From Agromyces sp. H66 (GTDB lineage: Bacteria > Actinomycetota > Actinomycetes > Actinomycetales > Microbacteriaceae): a DNA stretch of 64,000 bases. Below are positions 17,317 to 25,881 of this stretch, piece by piece (position 1 is the stretch's first letter; each line of letters opens with the position of its first letter). Position numbers and translations under genes: made by a program. The notes beneath the pieces were generated by a model, which ran no database searches, was not told the origin of the DNA, and was given only the letters and a program-made list of their open reading frames with translations. The stretch lies in contig NZ_SJZG01000014.1 of NCBI RefSeq assembly GCF_004959775.1, positions 1 to 64,000 of the forward strand, written 5' to 3'.

Positions 17317-17322
17317 AGTCTA
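17317..17322 (-). promoter_or_regulatory. -10 box of the HadA/HadB/murB operon
   Basis: TAGACT on the minus strand, 6 nt before the chosen GTG. The same hexamer precedes the PadR gene (25090-25085) and the FBP-domain gene (27397-27392). No recognisable -35 box. Confidence 0.5.
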
Positions 17323-17386
17323 TGCGGGCGCTCTCGCGGGTTGAGGAGCGAGCGCCGTCCCAAAGCCGCGGATTGAGGAGGCGCGA

Positions 17387-18028
17387 TCAGCGCTTGCCGC
17401 CGCCGAGGAGTCCGCCCAGGATGTCGCCCAGGCCCCCGCCCGTTCCACCGGAGCTGCCACCGCCCAGGAGTCCGCCCAGCAGGTCGCCGATGCCACCGCC
17501 TGAGCCGCCGGACCCCGACGTGGATCCGCCACCGAGCAGGCCGCCCAGGATGTCGCCGATACCGCCGCCCGAGCTCGATTCCGCCGGCCGGGCCGCCGGG
17601 TCGGCCGCCGCCGTATCCTGCTTCTTCGAGAACTGCTTCGCGAGGTAGGCCAGGACGATCGGCGCGAGGATCGGCAGGAGCTTGCCGACGAGGTCGCCGA
17701 CGCCGGTCTCCTTCTTCTCCTTCGTGTCGAGCGCCTGCACCACCTGATCGGTGTTGTCGCCGAACACGTTCTTCACGATCTTGCGGCCGTCGTCCTCATC
17801 GACGTCGGAGAGATCCACGCCGCCCTCCACGAGCGACGGGTCGTGCTTCGTGACCGCTCGCTCGAGCGACGCCGCACCCGCGGGGTCGGTGGCATTGGCG
17901 CCCATGCCTGCGAGGAGCGCCGGAAGCGCATCGTCGACCGCCTTGCGCGCGGTCGCCTCATCGACGCCGAGCCGCGCGGCGATGTCGCCGATCGGCAGTT
18001 GCGACATGAGTTCATCGAGTCCGGCCAT
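17387..18028 (-). CDS. DUF937 family protein with Gly-rich repeat tail
   Basis: The 213-residue product's N-terminal DUF937 domain is helical and begins MAGLDELMSQLPIGDIAARLG. One hydrophobic stretch follows (LLPILAPIVLAYLAKQF), then a tail with three copies of a GIGDILGGLLGGG-type repeat separated by Ser/Gly linkers and ending GGGKR. The ATG is preceded by GGGGGA. The open frame continues upstream through the 8-bp repeat array, but that part is not family-like and is excluded. Function is unknown; DUF937 proteins resemble YidB-like small regulators. Confidence 0.82.
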   Translation of the reverse strand: MAGLDELMSQLPIGDIAARLGVDEATARKAVDDALPALLAGMGANATDPAGAASLERAVTKHDPSLVEGGVDLSDVDEDDGRKIVKNVFGDNTDQVVQALDTKEKKETGVGDLVGKLLPILAPIVLAYLAKQFSKKQDTAAADPAARPAESSSGGGIGDILGGLLGGGSTSGSGGSGGGIGDLLGGLLGGGSSGGTGGGLGDILGGLLGGGKR

Positions 18029-18479
18029 GCGGATCCCCCATTCCTGCGCCCTCCGTCGGACGCACGGCTTCACGCTACCGGGGCGGACGGCGCGCGCGGA
18101 AGGGGCGGACCGGGCCGACGAAGCGGCGCCGAGGAGCGGCCCAGAGCACGTTCCCGACGTATGTTCCCATCTGGAAGCCCGCGTCACTCCGGCACCGCGG
18201 CACTCCGGCACCGCGGCACTCCGGCACCGCGGCACTCCGGCACTCCGGCACCGCGGCACCGCGGCACTCCGGCACCGCGGCACTCCGGCACCGCGGCACC
18301 GCGGCACTCCGGCACTCCGGCACTCCGGCACCGCGGCACTCCGGCACCGCGGCACTTCGGCACCGGGTTCCTCGACGAAACAGTGCTCCCGGCTTTCGGG
18401 CTGGGCTACTTGAGAGGCGGCAGCAGCGACGGCGAGCGGATGCCGCGACGCGAGGTCGCGACATCCGACCGCCGAAGGT
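18029..18479. other. Intergenic region between gabD and the DUF937 gene
   Basis: These 451 bp have no convincing gene. They hold the 176-bp tandem array at 18185-18360 and, between it and the DUF937 start, about 155 bp without recognised features. Apparent frames across the region exist only because the array is free of stop codons. Confidence 0.6.
18185..18360. repeat. Tandem array of two 8-bp units (22 copies)
   Basis: The array is built from two 8-bp units, A = CACTCCGG and B = CACCGCGG, in the order ABABABAABBABABBAAABAB followed by one A variant (CACTTCGG) and then a degenerate CACCGGGT. The units differ at three positions. The period is not a multiple of three, so it is non-coding by design. 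B units contain the palindrome CCGCGG. The array lies about 160 bp upstream of the DUF937 start and could change length by slippage. Confidence 0.95.
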
Positions 18480-19949
18480 TCAGTCCACCGGGATGAGCGT
18501 GTACTTCGTGTCGAGGAACTCGTGGATGCCCTCGAAACCGCCCTCGCGGCCGATGCCCGACTGCTTCACGCCGCCGAACGGCGCCGCCGCGTTCGAGACG
18601 AGGCCCGTGTTGAGGCCCATCATGCCGGTGGCGAGGCGGTCGATCATGCGGTGGCCGCGGGCGAGGTCCTTCGTGAACACGTAGGAGATGAGCCCGTACT
18701 CGGTCGAATTGGCGAGGCGCACCGCCTCGTCCTCGTCGGCGAACGTCGTGATGCCGAGCACCGGGCCGAAGATCTCCTCGCGGAGCAGGCGCGCATCCGA
18801 CCCGACGTTGCCGAGCACCGTCGGCGCGTAGAACGAGCCCGCGCCGTCGATCGGCGCTCCCCCGGCGAGGACCTTCGCGCCCTTTTCCACGGCGTCCTTC
18901 ACCAGCTCGTCGGTCGACGCGACCGCGTCGGCGTCGATCAGCGGGCCGATCGCCACGCCGTCCTCGGTCCCACGCCCGACCCGCATCGCCCCGACGCGCT
19001 CGGTGACGCGCTTGGCGAACTCACCGGCCACCGACTCGTGCACGATGAAGCGGTTCGCGGCCGTGCACGCCTGGCCGATGTTGCGGAACTTCGCGATCAT
19101 CGCGCCGTCGACCGCCTTGTCGAGGTCGGCATCCTCGAACACGACGAACGGGGCGTTGCCGCCGAGCTCCATCGAGGTGCGGAGGATCCCCTGGGCCGAC
19201 TGCTCGATGAGCTTGCGGCCCACCTCGGTCGAACCGGTGAACGACAGCTTGCGCAGGCGCGGGTCGGCGATGATCGGGCCCGAGACCTTCGACGAGCTCG
19301 TGGTGGTGACCACGTTCACGACGCCCTTGGGCAGCCCGACCTCCTCGAGCAGCTGCACGAACGCCACGGTCGTCAGCGGCGTGAGCGCGGCGGGCTTCAC
19401 CACGACGGTGCAGCCCGCGGCGAGCGCCGGCGCGATCTTGCGCGTCGCCATCGCGAGCGGGAAGTTCCACGGCGTGATGAAGTACGACGGGCCGACCGGA
19501 CGCTGCGCGACGACGATGCGGCCGGTGCCCTCGGGGTTCAGTCCGTAGCGGCCCGTGATGCGCACCGCCTCCTCGCTGAACCAGCGCAGGAACTCGGCGC
19601 CGTAGTTGACCTCGCCGCGCGCCTCGGCGAGCGGCTTGCCCATCTCGAGCGTCATGAGGAGGGCGAACTCCTCGCGGCGCGCGATGAGCGTGTCGAAGGC
19701 GCGGCGGAGGATCTCGCCGCGCTCACGGGGAGCCGTGGCCGCCCAGGCGTCCTGTGCCGCGACCGCGGCGTCGAGCGCGCGGATGCCGTCGGCGGGCGAG
19801 GCGTCGGCGATCGTCTTCAGCACCTCGCCGGTCGACGGGTCGCGCACGTCGAAGGTCTTGCCGCCTTCGGCGGCGAGCCATTCGCCGCCGATGAAGAGCC
19901 CGTCGGCGACGCGGTCGAGGAGGGTGGCTTCCTGCAGGGTGTCAGTCAT
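18480..19949 (-). CDS. gabD: Succinate-semialdehyde dehydrogenase (NAD(P)+)
   Basis: This 489-residue aldehyde dehydrogenase oxidises succinate semialdehyde to succinate, the last step of GABA breakdown. Motifs: FITPWNFPLAMATRK (cofactor binding), FTGSTEVGRKL, catalytic Glu in MELGGNAPF (about residue 262) and catalytic Cys in GQACTAANRF (about 296). The ATG at 19949 begins MTDTLQEATL. It is third in the gabT-gdh-gabD operon, 53 bp after the dehydrogenase gene. The open frame extends further upstream, but that part overlaps the neighbour and lacks family similarity. Confidence 0.93.
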   Translation of the reverse strand: MTDTLQEATLLDRVADGLFIGGEWLAAEGGKTFDVRDPSTGEVLKTIADASPADGIRALDAAVAAQDAWAATAPRERGEILRRAFDTLIARREEFALLMTLEMGKPLAEARGEVNYGAEFLRWFSEEAVRITGRYGLNPEGTGRIVVAQRPVGPSYFITPWNFPLAMATRKIAPALAAGCTVVVKPAALTPLTTVAFVQLLEEVGLPKGVVNVVTTTSSSKVSGPIIADPRLRKLSFTGSTEVGRKLIEQSAQGILRTSMELGGNAPFVVFEDADLDKAVDGAMIAKFRNIGQACTAANRFIVHESVAGEFAKRVTERVGAMRVGRGTEDGVAIGPLIDADAVASTDELVKDAVEKGAKVLAGGAPIDGAGSFYAPTVLGNVGSDARLLREEIFGPVLGITTFADEDEAVRLANSTEYGLISYVFTKDLARGHRMIDRLATGMMGLNTGLVSNAAAPFGGVKQSGIGREGGFEGIHEFLDTKYTLIPVD

Positions 19950-20002
19950 GCTGCGTTCCGTTTCGTAGGGTGTCGGCCGTCGGTCGGCGGTGCGGGAATC
20001 GA

Positions 20003-21325
20003 TCAGGGATAGAGGCCGCGGAGGCGGTGCGCCTCGGCGACGCGCTCCACGGCGAGCGCGGTGGCGGCGGTGCGGAGCGAGAGGTCGCGGGCCTCGGCGT
20101 AGCCGAGGACGTGCTGCCAGGCGCTGAGCATCCGCTCCTCCAGTCTGGACTCGACCTCGTCGGCACGCCACCAGTAGGCCTGGTTGGCCTGCACCCATTC
20201 GAAGTACGAGACGATGACGCCCCCCGCGTTCGCGAGGATGTCGGGCACGACGAGCACGCCGCGCTCGCGGAGGATGCGGTCGGCCGCGGGCGTCGTGGGG
20301 CCGTTCGCCCCCTCGACGATGACCCTCGCGAGCACGTCGCCCGCGTTGCCGTCGTGCAGCACGCCCTCCACGGCGGCAGGCACGAGCAGGTCGACGTCCT
20401 GCATGAGCAGCGCTGCGCCGTCGAGCGCCTCGCCGCCCGCGAAGCCGACGACCGAACCGGTTGCCCGCGCGTGGTCGGCGAGCGCCTCGATGTCGAGTCC
20501 GCCCGAGCGGTGGACAGCGCCGTACTGGTCGCTCACCGCCGTGACGCGCACGCCCGCCTCGGCGAGGAACCTCGCGGCATCCGCCCCGACCTTGCCGAAG
20601 CCCTGCACCGCCGCCGTCGAGCGCGCCGGGTCGAGCCCGGCGTGTCGGAGCGCGGCGAGAGCGATGTGCGTGACCCCGCGACTGGTCGCCGAAGCGCGCC
20701 CCTGCGAACCCCCGAGCGAGATGGGCTTGCCGGTCACGATGCCGGGCACCGTGTAGCCGGAGTTCACCGAGTAGGTGTCCATGATCCACGCCATGGTCTG
20801 CTCGTCGGTGCCGATGTCGGGCGCGGGGATGTCGCGCTCGGGGCCGATGATCGGCAGGATCTCGCTCGTGTAGCGACGGGTCACGCGTTCGAGCTCGGCC
20901 GTGGAGTGCTCGCGGGGGTCGATCGCGATGCCGCCCTTGGCGCCGCCGTACGGCACGTCGAGCAGGGCGCACTTCCAGGTCATCCACATCGCGAGCGCCC
21001 GCACCTCGTCGAGGTCGACGTTGGGCGCGTAGCGCAGGCCGCCCTTGGCCGGGCCGCGGGAGAAGTTGTGCTGCACGCGGTAGCCCGTGTACAGCCGCTG
21101 CGATCCGTCGTCCATGCGCAGCGGCACGGCGACGGTGAGTTCGCGACGCGGGGTCGCGAGCATCCGGTGCAGGCCGTCGCCGTAACCGAGGAGCGAGATC
21201 GCCTCCGCGAGCTGGGCGCGCGCATCGGTGAGCGGGGTGGCGATGTGGGCGTCGGATGTCGCGGGCGACGCGTTCGGGGCATCCGACACGGTCGACGCCG
21301 TCGTCGCCGTGAGCAGGTCGGTCAT
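20003..21325 (-). CDS. Glu/Leu/Phe/Val-type glutamate dehydrogenase
   Basis: The 440-residue enzyme is an NAD(P)-dependent oxidative deaminase of the ELFV family. Substrate-binding and catalytic lysines are in GPAKGGLRYAP and MTWKCALLDVPYGGAKGG (residues about 88-125), PAPDIGTDEQTMAWIMD follows, and the Rossmann motif is QGFGKVGADAARF. Its ATG overlaps the gabT stop (ATGA). Placed between gabT and gabD, it can turn the glutamate formed by GabT back into 2-oxoglutarate, making the pathway self-sustaining; that is my inference. The N-terminus is extended by about 30 Ser/Thr/Ala residues. Confidence 0.92.
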   Translation of the reverse strand: MTDLLTATTASTVSDAPNASPATSDAHIATPLTDARAQLAEAISLLGYGDGLHRMLATPRRELTVAVPLRMDDGSQRLYTGYRVQHNFSRGPAKGGLRYAPNVDLDEVRALAMWMTWKCALLDVPYGGAKGGIAIDPREHSTAELERVTRRYTSEILPIIGPERDIPAPDIGTDEQTMAWIMDTYSVNSGYTVPGIVTGKPISLGGSQGRASATSRGVTHIALAALRHAGLDPARSTAAVQGFGKVGADAARFLAEAGVRVTAVSDQYGAVHRSGGLDIEALADHARATGSVVGFAGGEALDGAALLMQDVDLLVPAAVEGVLHDGNAGDVLARVIVEGANGPTTPAADRILRERGVLVVPDILANAGGVIVSYFEWVQANQAYWWRADEVESRLEERMLSAWQHVLGYAEARDLSLRTAATALAVERVAEAHRLRGLYP

Positions 21326-22680
21326 GCGGTCCGGAGCCCTTCCGCGACGACGCCGAGGCCCTCGACGAGGAGTTCGTCGGAGATCGTGAGCGGCGGAAGG
21401 AACCGGATGACGTTGCCGTATGTGCCGCAGGTGAGCACGAGCACGCCGTTCGCGTGGGCGTGCGCGGCGACCTTCGCGGTGAGCGCCGCGTCGGGCGCGC
21501 CCGTCTCGGGGTCGACGAGCTCCATCGCGACCATCGCCCCGCGGCCGCGTACGTCGCCGATGCGGGCGTCGGCGGTGCGCAGCGCGTTCAGGCGACCGAG
21601 GAGCACGGCGCCGATCCGCTTCGCGCGTTCGATGAGGCCGTCGGCCTCGTACGACTCGATCGAGGCGAGCGCCGCGGCGCACGCCAGCGGGTTGCCGCCG
21701 TAGGTGCCGCCGAGTCCGCCGGCCATGGCGGAGTCCATGATCTCGGCCCGGCCGGTGACGGCCGACAGCGGCAGGCCGCCGGCGATGCCCTTCGCGGTGA
21801 CGACCACGTCGGGCACGATCCCCTCGTGCTCGCTCGCGAACCAGGCGCCGGTGCGGCCGAAGCCGGTCTGCACCTCGTCGGCGATGAACACGACGTCGTT
21901 CGCGCGGCACCACTCGACGAGCGCGGGCAGGAACCCCTGCGCGGGCACGATGAAGCCGCCCTCGCCCTGGATGGGCTCGATGATGATCGCGGCGAGGTTC
22001 TCGGCGCCGACCTGCTTCTCGATCTGGGTGATGGCGCGGGCCGCGGCCTCGGCGCCCGAGAGGCCGCCGTCGCGGAAGGGGTACGACAGGGGCGCGCGGT
22101 ACACCTCGGGGGCGAACGGCCCGAATCCGCTCTTGTACGGGATGTTCTTCGCCGTGAGGCCCATGGTGAGGTTGGTGCGGCCGTGGTAGGCGTGGTCGAA
22201 CGCGACGACGGCCTGCTTCTTCGTGAAGTTGCGGGCGATCTTCACGGCGTTCTCGACGGCCTCGGCGCCCGAGTTGAAGAGGGCCGAGCGCTTGGCGTGG
22301 TCGCCGGGGGTGAGCGCGTTCAGCTTCTCCGCGACGGCGACGTAGGAGTCGTACGGGGCCACCGTGAAGCAGGTGTGCGTGAACGCGTTGAGCTGCGCGG
22401 TGACCGCCTCGACGACGCGCGGGTTGGCGTTGCCGACACCCGTGACGGCGATGCCCGACCCGAGGTCGATGAGCGAGTTGCCGTCGGCGTCGACGATGAC
22501 GCCCCCGCCCGCGGCGACGACCGACACCGGGATGGTGTGGCCCACGCCCGCGGCGACGGCCGCAGCCTTGCGCGTCATCAGCTCCTGCGAGCGGGGGCCG
22601 GGAATGGCGGTGACGAGACGGCGCTCCTGGGTGAGCGTCGGACCTCCGGCGGCGATGGCCGGGCTGTCGACGATGGTCAT
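21322..22680 (-). CDS. gabT: 4-aminobutyrate aminotransferase
   Basis: This 452-residue class III PLP aminotransferase transfers the amino group of GABA to 2-oxoglutarate. Features: [16 protein letters not shown] (PLP phosphate binding), [40 protein letters not shown], and the PLP-binding Lys in [16 protein letters not shown] (near residue 295). It is first in the operon; GGAG precedes the ATG. The divergent PucR-type gene is the obvious regulator. Confidence 0.95.
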   Translation of the reverse strand: MTIVDSPAIAAGGPTLTQERRLVTAIPGPRSQELMTRKAAAVAAGVGHTIPVSVVAAGGGVIVDADGNSLIDLGSGIAVTGVGNANPRVVEAVTAQLNAFTHTCFTVAPYDSYVAVAEKLNALTPGDHAKRSALFNSGAEAVENAVKIARNFTKKQAVVAFDHAYHGRTNLTMGLTAKNIPYKSGFGPFAPEVYRAPLSYPFRDGGLSGAEAAARAITQIEKQVGAENLAAIIIEPIQGEGGFIVPAQGFLPALVEWCRANDVVFIADEVQTGFGRTGAWFASEHEGIVPDVVVTAKGIAGGLPLSAVTGRAEIMDSAMAGGLGGTYGGNPLACAAALASIESYEADGLIERAKRIGAVLLGRLNALRTADARIGDVRGRGAMVAMELVDPETGAPDAALTAKVAAHAHANGVLVLTCGTYGNVIRFLPPLTISDELLVEGLGVVAEGLRTA

Positions 22681-22760
22681 GGCTGCTCCGATGCGAGGTG
22701 ACGACGGGTGGCGGATGCCGCTCATGCTAGGTCGGGCCGAAGGGATGCCGCAGCTCCCCC

Positions 22761-22799
22761 ATGTACACTCGGGTGCAGCTTGTTGGACACGACGTACAT
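22761..22799. promoter_or_regulatory. Inverted repeat in the gabT-pucR intergenic region
   Basis: ATGTAC (22761-22766) and GTACAT (22794-22799) form an inverted repeat centred between the divergent promoters, with an inner TGTTGGACACG segment. It is a candidate PucR/GabR-type regulator site. Symmetry and position are seen; function is inferred. Confidence 0.4.
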
Positions 22800-22806
22800 C
22801 CCATTT

Positions 22807-22859
22807 GTTCCCTGAGCGTGTCGAAGGGAACCAGCGCGACCGCGCTTCGACAGGCTCAG
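22807..22859. repeat. REP-like palindromic element
   Basis: CTGAGCGTGTCGAAG (22812-22826) and CTTCGACAGGCTCAG (22845-22859) are inverted copies matching at 14 of 15 positions, nested with a GTTCCC/GGGAAC pair. This CCCTGAG...TCGAAGGG consensus is a repeat I recall as widespread in actinobacterial and other genomes. A shorter copy occurs at 25859-25881. Confidence 0.75.
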
Positions 22860-22882
22860 CGACCGCCGAGGAGGACCGAACC

Positions 22883-24427
22883 GTGCAGCCCACCGTGCAG
22901 ACCCTGCTCGACCGCCCCGAGCTCGACCTCACGCTGCTCACGCCCGCCGGCGTCCCGTCCGCCGAGGCGCTCGCCGCTCCCGTGACGTGGGCGCACAGCT
23001 CAGACCTCGCCGACCCGACGCCGTTCCTCGACGCCGGCAACGTGCTGCTCACGACGGGCACCCAGTTCGAGGCCGACCTCGACCCCGCGTTCGCCGACGC
23101 CTACGTGCGGCGGCTGCGCGAAACGGGCATCGCGGCGCTCGGCTTCGGCACCGAGGTGATCCGGGCCGGCACGCCCGCCGCGCTCGTCGACGCCTGCGCG
23201 CGCGAGGGTCTGCCGCTGTTCGAGGTGCCGTACCGGGTGCCGTTCATCGCCATCGTGCGACTCGTCGCCGACGCACTCGCCGAGGATGCCTACGCCCGGC
23301 ACACCTGGTCGCTCGCGGCCCAGCGCGCCATCTCGCTCGCGGCGCTTCGCCCCGACGGGCTCTCGGCGACGCTCGGCGAGCTCTCGAACCGCATCGGCGC
23401 ATGGGTCGGCCTCATCGACGCGTCGGGGTCGCTCGATCGCGAGGCGCCCGAGGGCGGCCTCGGGCAGCCGGCACTCGGCGAGGTCGTGGGCGAGGCCCGG
23501 TCGATGCTCCGCCGCGGCCAGCGCGCCAGCCGCACGCTCATGGCGGGCGAGTCGGTCGGGCAGCCGCAGCGGATGACCCTGCAGACCCTCGGGTCGGGCG
23601 GCTCGCTCCGAGGCGTCCTGGCGATCGGCGACTCGGCCGAGCTCGACCAGGCCGGCCGCGAGGTCGTCACGTCGGTCATCGCCCTCGCCGGACTCGCGCT
23701 CGAGCAGAATCGCGACCTCGATCGCGCTCGCGGGCACCTGCGATCGGGCCTGCTCCGCTCGATCCTCGCGGGCGACCTGACCCTCGCCGAGCGCGTGGCC
23801 GGCGAGATGTGGGGTCCGCTCCCGGCGGCGCCGCTCCGGATCGCGGTGACGGATGCCGCGCCGCAGCATCTCGACCGCCTCACCGAGCTGCTCGAGCTCC
23901 GGGTCGAGGAGCGCGGGGGCCGTCTCTTCTTCGGTCGCGACGACGACGACGTGGTCATCGTGCTCGAGGACGCGGATGCCGAGCTCGCCGGCGAGATCGC
24001 GACCGAGTTCGAGGTGCCCGTCGGCCTCTCCGACGCCGTCACCGCCGACGGTATCGCTCGGGCCCACGAACAGGCCCTGCGCGCGCTCGACCGTGCTCGC
24101 GAGACGGGTTCGGGCGTCGTCGCGTTCGACGAGATCAGCCGCCAGGGCGTGCTCGCGTTCCTCGCCCGCACCGACGCCCGCGCCGTCGCGCTCGCGACCC
24201 TGGCGCCCCTTGACCAACACGACGCGGCCAACGGCACGTCGCTGGTCGGCACGATGCGCTCCTGGCTCGAGCACGGCGGTCAGTTCGACGCCACCGCCCA
24301 GGCCCTCGGCGTGCACCGGCACACGGTGCGCAGCCGGGTCGCGCTGGCCGAGCGGCTGCTCGGGCGCGACCTGTCGGGGTTCCACGTGCGCGCCGACCTG
24401 TGGGCGGCGCTTCTCGCGGTCGACTGA
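22883..24427 (+). CDS. PucR-family transcriptional regulator (GabR-like)
   Basis: The 514-residue protein has an N-terminal PucR domain (TLLDRPELDLTLLTPAG; DPTPFLDAGNVLLTTG, residues 1-140), a central GAF-like/GGDEF-like region, and a C-terminal helix-turn-helix of the PucR type (FDATAQALGVHRHTVRSRVALAERLLGRDL, about 465-495). The GTG start follows GAGGAGGA by 8 nt. Upstream in-frame starts would run through gabT and the REP element. PucR-type regulators activate gabT operons in related actinobacteria, so this is the likely GABA-responsive activator of the divergent operon. Confidence 0.88.
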   Translation: MQPTVQTLLDRPELDLTLLTPAGVPSAEALAAPVTWAHSSDLADPTPFLDAGNVLLTTGTQFEADLDPAFADAYVRRLRETGIAALGFGTEVIRAGTPAALVDACAREGLPLFEVPYRVPFIAIVRLVADALAEDAYARHTWSLAAQRAISLAALRPDGLSATLGELSNRIGAWVGLIDASGSLDREAPEGGLGQPALGEVVGEARSMLRRGQRASRTLMAGESVGQPQRMTLQTLGSGGSLRGVLAIGDSAELDQAGREVVTSVIALAGLALEQNRDLDRARGHLRSGLLRSILAGDLTLAERVAGEMWGPLPAAPLRIAVTDAAPQHLDRLTELLELRVEERGGRLFFGRDDDDVVIVLEDADAELAGEIATEFEVPVGLSDAVTADGIARAHEQALRALDRARETGSGVVAFDEISRQGVLAFLARTDARAVALATLAPLDQHDAANGTSLVGTMRSWLEHGGQFDATAQALGVHRHTVRSRVALAERLLGRDLSGFHVRADLWAALLAVD

Positions 24428-24474
24428 CACGCCGCAGTCACCGACGCGCCGCAGTCACCGACGCGCCGCTCCGC

Positions 24475-25077
24475 TCATCGGCCCGGCGGCGCGACCTCGT
24501 CGAGGTCAGGCCAGGCGAGGTCGCCCGACTCGAGTTCGGCGACGACGCCCGCCATCCACTCGCGCTCGGCGGCGAGCCGCGCGCGTTCGTACTCGGCCTC
24601 GATGAGGAGGATGCGCGGAACGCCGCGCGCCTCGGCGAGGTCGCCCGCGAGCCGGGCGGCGGCGAGGTCGATCGCGGCGACCCGTGCGCGGAGCGCGGCC
24701 ATCGCCTCGTCGGCGCCGAGGATGCCCATGAACGAGAGGGCGGCGTAGGCGAGGGTGGCGTCGGACTCGGGTGTGGCCAGCAGGAGCGACACCCGACGGC
24801 GCAGCTCGGCGCGCCCGGCGTCGGTGATGGCATATCGCAGGCGTTCGGGCCGTCCGGCCGCCTGCTCGACTCCTGCCTCGGTGATGAGCCCCGACTTCTC
24901 GAGCTTGCCGACGGCGTGGTACAGGCTCCGGGGCAGGCCCGCCACGAAGTCCTTGCGGGTGTCGACCATGAAGCGGTGCATGTCGTAGGTGTGCCGGGGA
25001 CCCCTGCTGAGCAGCGCCAGCACGGTGAGGGCGGCCAGGTCGCGATCGCCCCGCTGCAGCTGGTCTCGGCTCGTCAC
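24475..25077 (-). CDS. PadR-family transcriptional regulator
   Basis: The 200-residue regulator has an N-terminal winged helix (LAALTVLALLSRGPRHTYDMHRFM; LPRSLYHAVGKLEKSGLI, with the wing in RLRYAITDAGRAEL, residues about 9-85) and a C-terminal helical dimerisation domain. The GTG at 25077 lies 7 nt after a TAGACT box, consistent with a leaderless mRNA. It is divergent from a SnoaL-like gene across an AT-rich spacer with repeated ATGTTGCAT, its probable operator. PadR proteins are usually repressors responding to phenolics or drugs; the ligand is unknown. Confidence 0.9.
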   Translation of the reverse strand: MTSRDQLQRGDRDLAALTVLALLSRGPRHTYDMHRFMVDTRKDFVAGLPRSLYHAVGKLEKSGLITEAGVEQAAGRPERLRYAITDAGRAELRRRVSLLLATPESDATLAYAALSFMGILGADEAMAALRARVAAIDLAAARLAGDLAEARGVPRILLIEAEYERARLAAEREWMAGVVAELESGDLAWPDLDEVAPPGR

Positions 25078-25084
25078 GACCCGC

Positions 25085-25149
25085 AGTCTACCTCTGGCAT
25101 GCATTCCTCATTAGTGCATGTTGCATTAATGAATGTTGCATGACATGAT
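25085..25149. promoter_or_regulatory. PadR operator and divergent promoters
   Basis: Plus strand: TTGCAT (25121-25126), 17-nt spacer, CATGAT (25144-25149), ending 6 nt before the SnoaL ATG. Minus strand: TAGACT (25090-25085), 7 nt before the PadR GTG. A 9-bp direct repeat ATGTTGCAT (25118-25126 and 25133-25141) overlaps the -35 box and spacer, and ATGCA/TGCAT half-sites recur, as expected for a repressor site. The tract is far more AT-rich than its surroundings. Confidence 0.6.
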
Positions 25150-25155
25150 CGGGAC

Positions 25156-25602
25156 ATGACCGAGAACACCACCGCCGCCTCCGAGACCGACCGAGCCGGG
25201 GTCCTCGCCGCACTCGACCGCCTCCGTGGCGCGTGGGATGCCGGCGACCCGACCGCCTACGCCGGGGAGTTCACGCAGGATGCGAGCTACGTGATCTTCG
25301 CCGGCATGCACGATCTCGGCCGCGCCGCCATCCGCCGCTCCCACGTGCCCGTGTTCGAGAAGTGGCAGCGGGGCACGCGCATGTCGATGCGGGTGCTCGA
25401 CCTGCGGTTCCCCACGCCGGGCGTCGCCGTCGTGGTCACCGAGGGGGGCATCGGCAAGCGCATGCCGATCAGGCATGACAAGGTGCAGACCTTCGTGATG
25501 GTCCGCGACGGCGACGCCTGGCGGTGCGCGGCCTTCCAGAACACGAAGAAGCAGCGACTCCTCATCGCCATGAACCGCCTGGCCGATCCGCGATCACGCT
25601 GA
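25156..25602 (+). CDS. SnoaL-like (SgcJ/EcaC family) protein
   Basis: This 148-residue NTF2-fold protein has LDRLRGAWDAGDPTAYAGEFTQDASYVIFAGMHDLGR (given here in two parts: LDRLRGAWDAGDPTAY and AGEFTQDASYVIFAG), the pattern of SgcJ/EcaC proteins, and a basic C-terminus. The cavity of such folds binds hydrophobic small molecules, and some members are isomerases or cyclases; here no reaction can be assigned. The ATG sits at the predicted transcription start. The divergent PadR gene is the likely repressor. Confidence 0.85.
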   Translation: MTENTTAASETDRAGVLAALDRLRGAWDAGDPTAYAGEFTQDASYVIFAGMHDLGRAAIRRSHVPVFEKWQRGTRMSMRVLDLRFPTPGVAVVVTEGGIGKRMPIRHDKVQTFVMVRDGDAWRCAAFQNTKKQRLLIAMNRLADPRSR

Positions 25603-25663
25603 CCGGCGACCCTTCCCCCTCGGCAGCCCCCGGCGTACGCTGGAACGAGCGGAGGAGGTAGCG

Positions 25664-25858
25664 ATGCAAGCGACAGTCGGCGAACGCCTCGTCATCCACG
25701 GCAAGCAGGTCGGCCAGGCCGACCGGCATGGCGAGATCTTGGAGGTCCGCGGTGCCGATGGTTCGCCGCCGTATCTCGTGCGCTTCGACGACGGGCACGA
25801 GACGCTCCTCTATCCGGGTGCGGACTGCGAACTCGAGCACGAGCACCAGGCCCACTGA
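25664..25858 (+). CDS. DUF1918 domain protein
   Basis: This small 64-residue protein has the SH3-like DUF1918 signature: VGERLVIHGKQVGQADRHGEILEVRG in the first half and YLVRFDDGHETLLYPG in the second, ending in a His/Glu-rich tail. A GGAGGAGGT ribosome site lies 5 nt before the ATG. Common in actinobacteria, function unknown; a nucleic-acid or protein interaction role is only a guess. Confidence 0.9.
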   Translation: MQATVGERLVIHGKQVGQADRHGEILEVRGADGSPPYLVRFDDGHETLLYPGADCELEHEHQAH

Positions 25859-25881
25859 GGTTCCCTGAGCTCGTCGAGGGG
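25859..25881. repeat. Partial REP-like element
   Basis: GGTTCCCTGAGCTCGTCGAGGGG starts at the stop codon of the DUF1918 gene and resembles one arm of the element at 22807-22859. A degenerate second arm (CGCTTCGACCTGCGCAGC) follows near 25899-25917. Confidence 0.6.

Noticed and set aside
18185..18360. CRISPR array
   Set aside because: Units are 8 bp, contiguous and without spacers; no cas gene is present.
18075..18496. Open frames through the 8-bp array suggesting a repeat protein
   Set aside because: The 8-bp period cycles through all three frames and both strands stay open, so the frames are a by-product of the array.
18480..21913. N-terminal extensions of gabD and the glutamate dehydrogenase (835 and 636 residues)
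   Set aside because: The extensions lie over neighbouring genes in other frames, and the chosen ATGs match family starts and operon overlaps.
24428..24474. Short tandem repeat CGCCGCAGTCACCGACG between PucR and PadR genes
   Set aside because: Only about two and a half copies between convergent genes with no clear hairpin; too little to call an element.
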